Source: Cryptomeria japonica
Lineage: Eukaryota; Streptophyta; Pinopsida; Cupressales; Cupressaceae
NCBI RefSeq assembly: GCF_030272615.1
Contig: NC_081415.1
Coordinates: 232,135,303 to 232,199,302 of the forward strand
DNA length: 64,000 nucleotides
Direction of reading: 5' to 3'
Shown: one piece after another, positions 13,216-26,706 of the stretch
Layout of the letters: each line of letters begins with the position of its first letter
Position numbering within the stretch: position 1 is the stretch's first letter
Notes under the pieces: generated by a model
The model's input: only the letters and a program-made list of their open reading frames with translations
Databases searched by the model: none
Told to the model about the DNA's origin: nothing
Translations under genes and position numbers: made by a program

Positions 13216-14025
13216 TCATTTAACAGTTTCAGGTTCCAAAAGCAAAATGCAAGGATCTTCATCCTTTTCCTCAGAACTAGTTCCTTCTAAAACTTCAAGA
13301 CATTCGTCTACATGAACATCAGCACTCTCAAGAATTTTTTGTGTTCCGTTGTTGAAGAATTTATAGGCCTTACTCTTGGTGGAATAGCCAAGAAATATGC
13401 CTTCATCACTTTTAGCTACAAGCTTACTTATGTAATCACCTCTTTTAATAAAACATTTTCTTCCAAATATCTTAAAATAGCTAACATCAAGTGATCTTAT
13501 ATACCAGTATTCATAAAGGGTCTTGTCCTTACCTCTTTTCACCAAAACTCAATTCATTGTGTAGACAACTATACTTACAACTTCTTTCCAAAATGTTTTT
13601 GCTACACCTCCTTGTATCAACATAGTCCTAGCAGCTTCAACCACTGACCGGTTGTTTCTCTCTACTAAACCATTCTACTATGGTGTCCTTGGTGCAGAAA
13701 GTTGTTGCTTGATACCATTCTTATCACAATTTTTAGTGAATTCTTCAGAAGTAAATTCATCGCCTTGATCTGTTCTCAGACATTTTATCTTTTTGCCACT
13801 CTCTTTCTCAGATAAGGCCCGGAGTGCCTTGAATTTACCAAAAGCTTCATTCTTATCCTTCAAGAATGTGACCCACATCATCCTTGAACAATCATCAGTG
13901 AAGATCATGAAGTATCTGTCATCCTGAATGCTTCTTGTTCTTATTGGTCCACATAGATCTGTATGAACCAAATCTAACAAGTGCTCTACTGAGAAGGACT
14001 TTCTCTTGAAAGTTGAAGAAGTCAT
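13216..14025 (-). pseudogene. Copia integrase, broken
   Basis: Integrase core: LVHTDLCGP supplies the first catalytic Asp, CLRTDQGDEF the second, and the region just after SAPRTP should supply the Glu. Exactly there the two glutamine codons of the usual TPQQNG motif read TAG TAG (13678-13680 and 13675-13677). A TGA lies at 13546-13548. The C-terminal part retains YFKIFGRKCFIK, EGIFLGYS and KAYKFFN, the usual region linking IN to RT, and ends at a TGA at 13216. The GAG-pre-integrase domain is in the entry upstream. Confidence 0.9.
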
Positions 14026-14034
14026 CTTTCCTAA

Positions 14035-14550
14035 CTAACATTCTTTACAAAGGGCATTAACCGATTTGTCTAGGTGAGGCGGACCTCTTACTATCTTAGA
14101 CTTGCTTACTTTAACAATGTTGTCAAAATTTATATGACAAAATCTCTTATGCCAAAGCCAACTATCATCTATTTTTACAATCAAACAATTGCTAACTTTA
14201 GGATTAAGATGAAATAGATTACCTCTGGTCTGTTTCTCGGTTGCAATCAATTCACCTTTGTTGTCAAGGATTTTGCACATACCATTTCTAAACTCCAGTG
14301 GGTATCCTTTGTCGTTAAGTTGTGCCACAATCAAAAGATTGTGCTTTAGGCCTTCAACCCAATAGATATCATCAGCACTGCTCTTCGCATGAATAGAAAT
14401 AACTCCCTTACCTTTAACTATACAGGGTGAGTCATTGCCAAATCTGACAACACTGCCATCAAATTCCTTCAAGGAAATAAATTTGCTTCGATCACCGGTC
14501 ATGTGATGTGAACAACCACTATTAATGATCCAATCATCAGAGTTATCCAT
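14035..14550 (-). pseudogene. Copia protease and GAG-pre-integrase domain
   Basis: The protease loop reads DDWIINSGCSHHMTG, whereas active copia proteases have Asp-Ser-Gly. The catalytic Asp is therefore Asn here (codon 14521-14523), a G-to-A change. Next come VRFGND, GKGVISI and LKHNLL. The C-terminal SWLWHKRFCHINFDNI and ALCKEC belong to the zinc-binding pre-integrase domain. The frame ends in TAG at 14035-14037, where the family continues with Gln (CKECQ). Confidence 0.92.
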
Positions 14551-14583
14551 CCTGGATACTAGTGCCTTCTGATATGATATTTC

Positions 14584-15553
14584 TTACTTAATAGCTACAA
14601 ACACAATATCTTCACTAGCATCATCATCAGATTCTTCATCAGTAATACCACTGTCAATAGCTACAAGACAATCTCTCTTTCCTTTACCCTTATACTTCTT
14701 AAATTTGTCTCTCTTGTATTCATTTTCACCATTAGGGAAATTAGCTGCTATATGACCAATCTTGTTGCATGCAAAACACTTTAAAGGTAGCTTACCTCTA
14801 TATTTACCAGTGCCTCTAGGCAGTCGTTTTGTCAACAATGCTTCAAGTTCCACTAAGTTGTCTTCATCATCAACATTTCTGTTGGATCTAGATTCATAAC
14901 CATGGTCGATATCTCTACTTCTTCTCACAGATGGGTTAGAGATAGAAGCTCTGAATGCAGATTTTGATTTCTGTACACTACCATCATAGTTCTTTAGTTC
15001 AAAAGCAGTAAGTTTGCCAATAATAGAGTCAAGAGTTACCTTAGTCTTGTCAATGGATTTCAGCTCCTGAATAGCTGCAACTTAGATAGCATAGATTGGT
15101 AGCAAGTTTCTTAGTACCTTACTGTGACATCTTCCACTTTCCCTCCTGCACTCTTTATTTCACCAACTATCTCTTTAATCCTTTGACCATACTGCTGGAT
15201 ATTCTTACCTTCTGACATTCTCATGTCATCAAAATTTCCTCTTTGGCAATCTTAACATGTTCATCACCGCTATAAATCTCTTCAAGTTTTTGCCATACTT
15301 CATGTGTAGTTTCAAGACCATGAACATCTACATATTCAGCATCAGAAAGGGAACTGATAATAGCCTCTAATGCTTGGTGATTTTCTTGTTGTTCTTTCTT
15401 TTGATCATCAGTCAGGATTCTAGTAGGTGTAATATACTTAGTTCCTATATGATCCCAATACTGACTACCAAGACTCTTAATGTAAATCTTCATTCTGTCA
15501 CTCCATATTCTATAGTTATCTTTGTTGAACTCCAAAGCTTCTTTCTTCATCAT
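14584..15553 (-). pseudogene. Copia gag, frameshifted
   Basis: It starts at Met 15553 (MMKKEALEFNKDNYRIWSDRM). The UBN2-type Gag core follows (YWDHIGTKYI, DAEYVDVHGLETTHEVWQKL), down to about 15221, where a frameshift occurs. The spacer (about 14930-15220) has several stops. The nucleocapsid part (14584-14928) carries one zinc knuckle, CFACNKIGHIAANF, in which the last Cys is Phe (14737-14739), so metal binding would be lost. A TAA at 14584 separates it from the protease frame. Confidence 0.88.
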
Positions 15554-15611
15554 GATCTACAAGATATTTTCCTCAAGCTGTTAGGCTTTTAGATTAAAGA
15601 GGACCTGAGAT

Positions 15612-15623
15612 GCTCTGATACTA
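15612..15623 (-). promoter_or_regulatory. Primer binding site (tRNA-iMet type) of the copia element
   Basis: The minus strand reads TAGTATCAGAGC, one mismatch from the usual TGGTATCAGAGC complementary to the 3' end of initiator tRNA-Met, next to the 5' LTR. Confidence 0.8.
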
Positions 15624-17060
15624 ATAGAATAGTATCTAGTAGAATACTGAGAGGCGGGGGGGGGGGGGGGGGGGGGGGTGAATCAGTATACAGAAAAACT
15701 AATAATAAGTTCCCAAACTCAAATTCAATCAGACAAAGTAAACATATCTCAGTAAAGATCAATATTCATAAGAATACTTGACATCAACCGATTTGACTGT
15801 TATGACAACTTAACAGCAAACAACTTTAATCTTGTAAATATCAACAATACTTAATCATAACTCAACATATTCATCTCTCAATGCTTCTAGTTATCATGCC
15901 TTATAAGAAGTTAATCAAATCAACAAATAAGATAATAACCACAAAAACATTCACCACTTGACACAAATGTTTATACGTGGAAAACCCAAATAGGAAAAAA
16001 CTACGGTGAGATGAGACTCACAAGGATAGCTATCTGAACTCTTCTAAAGTTTGCCATGTTAGGAGCCAAGCTTGTTAAAGCTTTACAATGTCTTGTTAGG
16101 AACTAATTCTGGTTAGGAATCCCCTAGTTAAGGGATTTACAAATATGCCTTGATAAAAAGCACAATACCCTGTTAGGAGTAACCTCGCTGGAGGATTTAA
16201 GAATCCAAGCTAATGGACCACCTTGTTAGAGGATTTAATGAGTAACCAAGCTTGTTAGAGCTTGCTCGTTTAAGGGATTTCACTTCTATTGTAATTTTTA
16301 GAAAACAACAGGTTTTCTTGATCTGCCTGAATAGCACTACATTTGCTTGATCATATCCTTTTAAGCTTCAATCTGCCTTCACTCAAAGTGCAGATCCATT
16401 CACTAGTTAGGCAACAACACACTCAACACGTTTTTGCCAATCTTGCCAACAACTTTTACAAACAACTTCATCGAACTTAAATACAAATCAGTTAGGTCGG
16501 TAACACAACAAAAACCTAATTCTCATCATCAAGATTACAAACAAGTCGGTACAATCTTGACCGTTAGAAATCATGACATTCTCTTCACATTCTTCATGAA
16601 AATTCCAACTGCTTCATGATCACCGCTCCATTGGACTTTGTAACTCACCATGCGTTGTGCATTAGATGCAATCCACTTTGCTCCTTCTCTGGACAATAAA
16701 CAAACATGCCAAAACAATTTGAACTATCCTTATACAATGATCACACGTGTGTCCATCATTACCGCTCATTAGATAATAAACCAACAAACTTGATCAGTTA
16801 GGGTTTAACAGCTGATACGGTTTACCAGTTACATTGCATAGAAATGTTTAACCCTTTACACAGGTTTACCGGTTCAACTCACAAACCTAATATACTGGTT
16901 TACAACATCTTCCACAAATCTCTTCTTACCGATTACTAGCCAATATAAAAACCAACAATATCAACAATAACATGAATACCATTATTGGTTCAATTGACAT
17001 CAATGAAAACATATCATTAATGCAATCTCTATGCAAAATGCCAACAAACTCAAAATGTCA
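15624..17060 (-). repeat. 5' LTR of the copia element
   Basis: Partner of the LTR at 9697-11119, ending on the plus strand with TCAAAATGTCA at 17060. It differs from its partner by substitutions and by a G-run expansion near its 3' end. Left limit is set by the PBS; the exact terminal dinucleotide there is mutated, so the edge may be off by a few bases. Confidence 0.85.
15656..15678 (+). repeat. G23 homopolymer in the LTR terminus
   Basis: 23 consecutive G on the plus strand. The same place in the partner LTR reads GAGGCGAGGGGGTG. An expanded mononucleotide tract, or partly an assembly or sequencing artefact. Confidence 0.95.
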
Positions 17061-20000
17061 GCACATCATACGTCTGTATTCTGCATAAATGACAACATCT
17101 ACCAACAATGCCTCCACAACACAACATTAAGTATATTATCAATGTTAAAACACAAGCTAAGAGTCGACATTAATCAACATGTACGTCACCACATCATCAA
17201 TGATATTAAACAACTGATAGAACACCCAACAACCATTTGGTCATCTCCTTAGTATTTATCTACACTTCAGATGTAATGCCCGCCAAAATACCCTAGAGAA
17301 AATAACTAAACTAACTAACAAATATAGATAATTTTTTTTTTAAACATCCACTAATGCAACATATAAAGATAAATTTACATTAATCAACATCTATAGGAAT
17401 GCATATAACATCATAAACATAACCATAACCATAGCATCATATTACGTAAGTATAAATATCAATAGAACATCTACCATTCCCTAGGGTACTTCAATGTCAT
17501 TACTTAATTAAACTCTAACACACAAACACATCTAATTCTATGATACCATTGTATTAATCACATTCATTTCCTAATCAATAAATATAAAATGCATAATCTA
17601 ACATATCCCCATAATCTTCAAGTTCATTTTAAAGCGCCAAACCAAATGCTCCAATTTCCCTTTTCAAAACCATCTAACATGATATCATCTTTTCCATGCG
17701 AACATCATATAAAATAAACCTAATTCATTTCCTTTAAGATAACCATACATGCCTACAAACCACTCATGCATATTCATATTCAAGAGGAAACCAATAATAG
17801 GGAATATTATCATTTCCATTAAGAACATGTATCCTAATGCTAATATGGTCATTTAACATTCTCTTTACATCCATAAATACACACAAGATAATCTAATAAT
17901 GTTACTTATTAATTCCATAGTTTCCTTCCAATCCCAAATTACATACACAATGAATATCCATTTACAACATAAGTGTTACAATGATTACAACAATCATAAC
18001 CTACTACATTTCATCATGATCATAGCCTAGTACAAGTCTTATCACATATGATTACAAGATACATAAACATGATACATAGTCTCCCTACAATTACATCTTT
18101 CCTCATGATATAAGATACATATTACAATCTCAATTACATAGAATAAGCTCCAAGAATCAATCCACATGAAGAGAAGATAAGAATCCACATCCCAATGAAA
18201 GAAGGCATCAAACCACCTAGCCATGTGGAACCAATAAGGAACCACCCTATGTGCTAGGCGATGAAACAAGGTTCAAACTAATGCTATAGACCTAGGCTCA
18301 CACCTAACAACTAAGGGAATCAACATGACATCCACAAAAGATAAGCAATCAAATGGCAATAAACCATATCACATCACAAGGCTATTCATAAATCAATAAA
18401 CTCCTAGAGGCATACCGACAATCAAGGTATAATGATCATGGACACATGTAGGGGAAGAGTGTCATTGCATGATATCCTCACAAAGAAGGGTCCAAGCCAC
18501 ACCCTGATAGACATGTGGAACCATCTCAACCTTGGAGTCAATCAAGGGATTTTGGTTTACCGTCGCAATGGTCTTCACATGCTCATCTTGAGTCTCTACT
18601 CAAGGGCCATGAGGTAGGGCCACCTAAACTATTACATTATCTTGATTAAGTGAATCCTAATTACCAAACCCACTAATTAAATTATTATGGTTATCACTTG
18701 CAAATTAAACATAAACCCTCCACATGGTCCCATGATAGGTCTAGACCCTAAGCATCCTCTCTAGGAATATCTTAGAGCCCATTGCTTACGACCTTGGTTC
18801 TACACATGCAAGAGACCACTCTCCCTATCCATGTACCAAGAACTTAGGGTGAAACAAAAATAACCACATCACAAGGAGGCTCATACAAAGAGAATCCACA
18901 ATAACATCAACATACTGATACAAGTTTGAAGCATAATCAGAGCCATAAAGCCAACATGTAAATCAAGAGCCTCAATCATAATAACAATAATAAACAAGAG
19001 TAAGCCACAAGTATATTTTACTCAACCTCAAATAACATCAAATCCTCAACGGAACATATCTCTCATGTCGGAGCTTATATAAATCATTCTCTACAACAAG
19101 GCATTCTCCTTCTTGTTGGAGCTTAATCAACATATATGCACAATGCTCAACAACAAGGCATCATCCCTCTTGTTAGAGCCAAAATAACAATGAAACAGTC
19201 AAATCTAGGCAAAATAAAGAGCCAAGAATCTCAAGGACATCATCAAAAGCCTCTGGTACAAAGACAAACTCAGGAGAATTGATTGCAAATTGATCAAATC
19301 ATCGAAACCCACTGAAAAATGCAGATTGGTGCATCTGACATCTCTTTTGGTGTATTTGACCAATACAGTGGCACATTCAACACATAAAATGGCACATTTA
19401 ACTCAAACTATGGTGCATTCAAATCAGAGATCCAAAACCCAGAAAAACAGAATCATGGAGTTACGGTTGACTAAAAAACCCACTAAGGCATAAAAATATG
19501 ACTCGAAACAAGTCCAGAAAGAGCATAATAACAAAGATAACACCATGAGAAAGTGAAAATCTCAATCAAACAACTAAAAGATAAACATAAGATTAATTCT
19601 AGAATGCTCCAGGAACTCACGACAAAAATCAAAAAGTCAAACTCAAACAGCCAAATGAAGTTATGATCAGGGAACATAGTCATCCCAACACACCTAAAAT
19701 AATAATAAATCAACTCCATTCTTCATAGACCCAAGACAAGATTCCACAATAAGACGAGGCATTATCAGAAATGGGCAGAAAGCATAGAATGTTGTTCACG
19801 ACAAATCCCAAATAATGAATAAAACAAAACATTTATGTGAAAGCATTAAACCTTATATATATGTAACACAAATAATTTCTCACAACCAATTCCCATTACC
19901 CAACAAACAATCTTTTGCAGACACAGAGAACAATCACTTCTGAAAATCAAAATTGCAAGAGATAAAAATCCACCAATTGCAATTTGAAGAAGAGCCAAAT

Positions 20001-21880
20001 TCCAAATTCCAAATCCAACAAGCCAAAATCCAAACAAGCTTCAATCAACCGAGATCTTCAATATCCAAAAATAATTCCAGAATGGCTAACCTGACAAAAA
20101 GCACAGAAAAGCCTTATAAATAAAAAATGAAATCAAAACTATGGAAAACTTCCAACCAATCAGAAAATTCTTGAAAAACTATATCCTATACCTACCATGC
20201 ATGAATACTAGGTAAATAATATAAAATAATATTCTTTACTTACCCCCACAAAGTCACCCAATAGATAAATAGGGTAGGTAAGATTTATAATATTTAATTA
20301 CTCAATTAGTAACAAGAGGACATAATAATGTAATAAACAATAATAATAATAAATCAAATACCAAAAAAAAGAATCAAGGGCAATATAAATAAATGCTCCA
20401 ATTAAATATAAAACCATAAATAATATAAATAAATAAACAAACAATTAAATAATAATATCCACACAATCACAGCTCCCAAGAGGGCCAATTGTAACAAGGG
20501 GTAGGTAAATAATAAATTAAATAAACCATCAATCAATAAATAGATAACCAATAGATAAATAAATAAATGTATGGACAAGCATAAATACTCAACTAGTAAT
20601 TCAAGAATCAATAAATAAATAATAATCCAATAAATCAAAAGCTCAAATAATAAATATTCAAATAAACATTAGGCCATAAAATAATAATATAAAATCATAA
20701 AATAAACATTAATGAATACTAGTCTCCCAATAATCTGTATCACTCATTAATATTAAATATGAATGTCATCCATCAATTTATTTTAATACTAAATAAACTA
20801 CATGAACCAATTAATTGTTAATTAATATATAATCACAAACTCACAAGGCAACCCAACATAGGGTTGAACAATATGCCACAAGACACAGACCAACGACTCA
20901 AGCCAAGACACTAACTGATAAGGGTATCCACTTAAGCTTAGAGTGTGTAGAGGGAACTCATGCCATCTCCAAGAACTTACTGTTGGGATAAAGACACGCT
21001 CAAACTGGTGAGACCAGGTGGAGTCGATGTCTAGAACTTGCATTCCTGCAACCACCAATAACCTCGAGACAACATATACAATAATATTTCATAAACGATT
21101 AGGCAAGTGATAGAGAATCACAACATCATATCATGCTCATGATGGGTGGTATGACATCGTCCCTCTCACGAATACAGTAGGAAGACAGTCACAACAACCA
21201 AGAATTATGAAATTCATCATCATATCCAATGTAATCATAAAACTAGGTTAGTACATAGTATGATGCCATCAAATCATCATAAAGAAGACTAAGCCATATC
21301 AATATGGTCTATGAGTGTACTAAAAGCAAGATGAATCAGGGAGAGGCACTACATCACATCAATGACAACATCTAGCACTAATGCAACATAGTGAGTGTAG
21401 ACATTAACACCAAGAAGGTGGACACTCTTAACAAGGAACACTTAACCATCAACCATCTACACATTCATCTAAACCTACAACACCTTATCAATACCTAAGG
21501 TATCAATCATAACATATCAGCAACAAGATCCAACAATAATAGCTCATCAATAACACTTATTATCAACATATCATCAATAACAACACCTAGTCATCAATGT
21601 CTACAATTCCCACAAACTCCATCATAACTTTGCACACAACTGCACCATGTGAGTTCAATCACAACACTATACTAACACAACTACACAATGTGACATCAAT
21701 GACAACAATATTCAACACCAATGCTTAATTATACATTTTATAAAATTCTTGCAATGACATAATAGTAAGGAAATGAATCATTTTTCATCTTAAGTATAAT
21801 CCCAAGCCCCACTAGTAGATATTCTAGTCCCCAATGATTATTCAAAACCACCTAGCCATGTGGTACCCATAGGTTCTGTT
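17061..21880. other. Non-coding, retroelement-derived repeat DNA
   Basis: No gene seen. TGTAATGCCCGCCAAAATACC at 17272 looks like an LTR edge of a minus-strand gypsy element, but I cannot find its other end. About 19045-19175 has three imperfect copies of a unit ending in TTGTTGGAGC or TTGTTAGAGC. About 20330-20720 is rich in AATAAATAAATA runs. About 20830-21060 and 21340-21720 look like LTR sequence ('agtgtagacatt', 'catcaatgacaaca'). 18210-18235 and 21850-21870 share CACCTAGCCATGTGG. Open frames here are chance. Confidence 0.5.
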
Positions 21881-24399
21881 GGTCCTCAAATCAACAGATT
21901 GGAAAATTCTATGAGTATGCCTTGCTCATTGATCAAATCTTCCAATTGATTTGGCCAACTAATAGAGTGAACCTTTCAAGGTTGCTTACTCCCTCACTTC
22001 AGGCTCTGCAAAACCTAGGCGGGTGTACCTACTCACCAATTGATTCTCTTACTTGGTACTTTAAATAGCAGATCTATATATTATACTTTCTACCTTTGTT
22101 GTTTATCTCAAAGTGACATATGTCTTTGGGATAAATTATCTTACTATTCTGATTATTTTAACTTCTCCCACTTCTTGATTATCTTTTCTAACTGATTAAA
22201 TTTTTCTTTAATCGAACTCCTATTGTACTTCCTTTTAACTATTTCTATTTTGAATCCTACTTATATCTCCTACTACCATAAGAATGAAACTGAAAATGTG
22301 TGTATAAGTGATTTGAACTGATTTTTTTATGTAATTAGACCAGTACCTTATTTCTTTTGGGCAATAGAGTCGTTCACTTGCAAACTTTATGTATAGCTCT
22401 GAAAGACAATTTTTAAATCCTCACTAGGTGGATCTGTCAACTACTCAACTCTCAATGTCACAATTCTGATGTATCTTTAATTACAGTTAGTCCAATTGAA
22501 TTTAACTCTCACAGAAAGACCAATCAAAATAAAATGCAAATAGTTGCCTTTTGACTTAAATGCACTCTATATTTTCTAACTTGTAATTTTCATATAAGAT
22601 CTTTGCACAAGGATTTAGAATAGAAATTATCAATCACATATAATCATAACAGAGAACTAATCTCAAGTGAAAGCGTCCACAATACAACTTTGCAAATAAG
22701 GAAACTGATTTCTTTGTATTACTTTGAAATAAAGTTTTGTTCTTGAAACATCAAAACTGCTTGAAACTTAAACTTTTAGAAAACTTCCTAAACTTCCATT
22801 CTGCAAGCCTCTTGGGTTTAGGGATGGAACTAGGTAATTGGTCTAATAGATCTTGATTTAATTTTCTCTCTTCTACCTGGGTCTCTACACTTGTTTCCTT
22901 AGTTTTTTTATTTTCTCCCTTTACCCTTGCTTGTTTCTTCCTTTTGCCTCTTCCTAGAACCGGTAGAACTCTCCATTTCATAGTCAATTCAATGAATTTC
23001 TTGAGGAAATCATAGGGGAATTGCTAAGGATACTTACTTGTCACTCTTACTGTCCTTTTTTGCCCACTCTAATGTCGTCTCTATGTGTTTGCAATTTTGG
23101 TGCAAAAATCTCTTGGATGTGTTTCTTAGAGAATGTCGTTCGTGCAACAATAAATGTTCCAATCTGTAAATCAATGGGGAAGTCTTTTCAAAATTTGAAT
23201 TTCTCTGATGATGCGTGACATCGTCTTAACTCTTTCCATCGATGTTTCTAAGCTTGGCATCTTTATGACAATTTAGTCACTGTGGATAAATATGGCGCTA
23301 TCTGCAACTGTCTTTCTTTTACGTCATTTCGGCATGGGTTATATCGATAAGTAACCACCAACTTGATTTTGATCTTCGGGTTACCTATGCCGAATACATC
23401 TTGGATGATGCCTATCGATGTTACTTTCATTATCGACATTTCTAAAAATTATCTTCCTGACTTCACAAGTCATCCCGATGAACCTGCATAATACATTCTT
23501 TTATATTTTTTTTCGTTGGGATAACTTACACCATCTGGATAGCCTTTTGAACTTACCCCGATCTTATATATAATTCCGATAGGACTTGTATCAACATGAT
23601 AGCTTACTCTATTGACATTACAAAGTACTGCTTCTCCACCTTTGGTGGTTATCCTGATAGGCGTCTCAAATATCGTGTTCGGTATAACTACACTGATGTA
23701 CTGCTTATCGGAATAGTTTGTTCTATCAGAATCATAAAGAATTGTTCCTTCACTTTTTCTTAGCCATTATGATAGGCAATTAGGACCTTATGCTCGGTAA
23801 TGCTATCTCGATGTTCATATTTAGCATTGATTTATTGGATTGGGTTAGCTATCCCAATATGTACATGAAATGTTGTTCAATGAAAGTTATCTTACTAATC
23901 TTCCTTGGGTCTGCCAGGGATTATTCACATAGGATTTAGGGCATAATGGAGATAGTATGTGGGATTTTATACTAGGTAAAAGAAAACTTTTGTAGCTTCA
24001 ACCTTTCACCATCTTAAATACAGAAGCTTGGTGATGACTAAAATGCTGAGGGTACTAAGTATTATTATGAAATTTTGGGGTTTCAATAGGTCCATCACAC
24101 CATGATAGGAAATAGGTGCATAGCAAAAAAAAATACATAAATGAAAAATAAGTTAGTACGGATTAGACACACACTAAATACTTGAATACAACACAAGAAT
24201 GATAACATATAATCAAGGTATCAACCAATCACACATATACATAGAGAGAGTTAAGACTCACAGTAGATAAAAATTTAACAACAAGAAGGAATGATGATCC
24301 TAAAGGTAAGACAAGGAGTTCCATTATGCTAGCTTGAAGTAATGGCTAAGATGAATTGAGTATGCATCCTAGTCAGAATGTGAGGGTATCGATCAACAT
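21881..24399. other. Non-coding stretch with imperfect 'CCGATA' repeats
   Basis: Begins with LTR-like TGTTGGTCCTCAAATC (about 21887). From about 23200 to 23900 many short degenerate motifs around CCGATAGG, TATCGGAAT and CTATCGATG recur at irregular spacing, similar in flavour to the array at 32.77-33.34 kb. A minus-strand open frame at 22751-22987 (78 codons, very Lys/Arg-rich, with KKTKETSVETQ) lies upstream of these; I do not recognise it and cannot tell it from chance. Otherwise I see nothing. Confidence 0.4.
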
Positions 24400-25130
24400 T
24401 TAACATCTCTCAAAGTGTGGCTTGTGGAAGAAAGTAGGATACATGGAAATTCTTCCTAGACTAATATTATTAGGAGTGTTGTGTAAATTTCAATCTTTTA
24501 AAAATTACAAAAACTAGAACATATTTAAATATAAATAAATAGCATATACCATAATATAGGTGTATTCAAGAGAAAAGCCCTAGTTTAAAGTGACATAATC
24601 TATTATACAAGAAACCATGATTACATTACACTTACAGAGAAAACCTTCATAATAAAATAACCAACTAGAGATTTATAGGGATTCTTATAGCTTAATAGTA
24701 TCTAAGAAATTATGCACACAACCTCCATCTCAAGCACCTAATATATAGGAGATACAAAACCCAAAACTATCAAATGGTAATTAGAAACCCATAAGCTGAT
24801 ATCACCCAAATGTAGCACCCAAATTATCCCCCAATTAAAGATGACTTATGTTGTGTCATAACACACATCATAAGTTGTTGAATAGAGATAACTCTCCTTT
24901 ACAACTCTTTATGCATCCAACTTTTTTTACATTTCATAAGTAAACTTTTAAAGACCATAATTTTGATTCGATGGGTTTATTGGGACTTTTTTTTTCTAAA
25001 TTTAATGTACTTGACATCTATGCAAAATAATCCCTCGCATATAGTGCTTAGAAACCAAAAATATTTATTTTGGCCAAAAACCAACTCTATAGCCCAAAAT
25101 TAGGTTTTTCATTTTATTTATAATAAGTGT
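24400..25130 (-). mobile_element. LTR-like block, minus strand, related to 47.5-48.5 kb
   Basis: Reverse-complemented, it shows GTAAAGGAGAGTTA, then a TTTGTATCTCCTATATATTAG block followed by GTGCTTGAGATGGAGGTT. The same order and spacing occurs on the plus strand at about 47995-48180 (GTAAGGGAGAGTTA, ATTGTATCTCTTATATATTA). Divergence is considerable. It is probably a solo LTR of the copia family decayed at 42-48 kb; edges are approximate and no duplication was found. Confidence 0.5.
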
Positions 25131-25616
25131 GCTTTTTGTAATCTTAACACTAGGAGCAAGGTTGGTAGATCTTTCCAAACATATCCATTACACCTATAAT
25201 AAGCCTTTGCAGCCACTTCAAGTATGTGGTAGAATTAGTATCTTGATTTATTTTATTTACCTCATGAATTTGATTATCACTTAATTAATTACCCTCTACC
25301 CATTTTCTCCCCATAGATCACTTAAGATCATGTAAAATGTAGAGAGCCACTACTTTCCTACACTTTATACGTCAATCCTAGGTTCATCACACCAAATCCC
25401 TATTTGAGTGTGGTATGAAATCAATGCAACAAAATGGATTAAGTTTTTCAGATATACTCTCAAAAGATTCTAAGTGGAAAAGTATTTAAGAAGAGTAACT
25501 CCCTTGCATGATGGATTTTTTGGATTTTCATGTACTTTTAACCATAACATAAGAAAAAAAACAAAGAGACAGGGAAAGAAAAGGTAAAGAACAAAGAAAG
25601 CTTAGATAGACCAAAT

Positions 25617-26706
25617 TGATGGACTTGAAAAGCACTGAGAGGGGCGGAGGGGGGTGAATCAGTGACACCAAATAAAACACTACTTCAAACACTAACCGGT
25701 AGATGAACTTAACTAAGCATTTAAACAAAATACATGCTATCCAAAATAATATAACAACATCCACAAAAAGTAAAGCATCCACTATAACACAAGTGTTTAT
25801 ACGTGGAAAACCCAAATAGGTAAAAACCACGGTGAGATGGAACTCACAAGTTAACTATCTGCAGTAATAGATAACTGACTGGTTAAGGTCTACAAAGTGC
25901 TTTGCTAGGAGCGAATCTTGTTAGAGATCCAAAAGCTCGATTAGAAGCTTATACCCTGTTAAGAGTACTACCTTGTTAGGAGTAACCTCGTTGGAGGATT
26001 TGAGAATCCAAACTAATGGATCACCTTGTTAGAGGATTTGCACAATGAAGCTTGTTAGAGCTTACCCGGTTAGGGGATTTGATTATGTTGTAATGATTAG
26101 AAAACAACAAGAATTGTTTGATCTGTTCTGAGTAGCACAATACTTGCTTGATCAGATCCTTCTAAGTACATTCAACACTTCTCTTCATCTTAACACTTAT
26201 CACTCTTCAACAAAATCTTTCACTCTTGATGCATATCAGTATTCACATAACATCATAACCATACTCATTCTCTATGTATATCAAATGATTCACTAAGATG
26301 TCTTAAAATAGACATTCAAAACTTATGTCGGCCTAAGGAAATCAAAACACATTTTCCTAGGTGCAGTGTATCTAGACAAGTGATCAAAACTCATCACAAA
26401 AATGACCGCTAAGAAGTCGGTGCTGGTAACTCATCACAAAAATGAGATACCGGTTGGAACAAAACATGTGAACCATTGTCCTGGATTCTTCCGCTCGATC
26501 TCCATCTTCATCTTCATCTTCATTTTGATGCCAACTTAGTGTAGCCACAGGTTGTCTCTTATGCACATACCGGTTGACACAAAGTATCGGTTAGAGATAA
26601 ACCAATTGAAGTTACACCGGTACTCAATGTAATCATATGTGTGTGTGAGAGTGTTTCATCAATGACAACAAGTGATGAATACATTACAATCATCATCAAG
26701 CCAACA
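25617..26706 (-). mobile_element. Solo LTR, minus strand
   Basis: The plus-strand left end carries CACTGAGAGGGGCGG and GGGGGGTGAATCAGTG (about 25634-25664). About 140 bp on it has TATACGTGGAAAACCCAAAT, AGG and TAAAAACCACGGTGAGATGG (25797-25840), then the 'CCTTGTTAGGAGTAACCTC' repeats. The right end reads CATCATCAAGCCAACA, i.e. TGTTGGCTTGATG on the minus strand, the same start style as the copia LTRs. About 1.09 kb with no internal region. I found no matching 5-bp duplication, so the left edge is approximate. Confidence 0.7.

Larger units (their letters stand above)
9697..17060 (-). mobile_element. Ty1/copia retrotransposon with two LTRs, minus strand
   Basis: About 7.36 kb. The order along the minus strand is 5' LTR (15624-17060), PBS, gag, PR, IN, RT, RNase H, PPT, 3' LTR (9697-11119). 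Integrase preceding RT is the copia order. In the ~185 aligned bases near 9777 and 15706 I count 9 LTR differences (about 5 percent), so it is not recent. I could not find a convincing target-site duplication (17061-17065 is GCACA; no match precedes 9697). It is inactive because of stops and frameshifts in every domain. Confidence 0.9.

Noticed and set aside
9683-17069. ACATCAT on both sides of the copia element as a target duplication
   Set aside because: It is 7 bp, offset from the LTR ends on both sides, and the surrounding DNA is rich in similar ACATCA motifs; likely chance.
17546-17559. TCTATGATACCA as a primer binding site for a minus-strand gypsy element
   Set aside because: Two mismatches to the tRNA-iMet complement and no LTR pair could be established around it.
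22751-22987. Lys/Arg-rich small ORF as a real gene
   Set aside because: No motif, no homologous copy in the window, low-complexity composition; kept only as a remark in the region entry.
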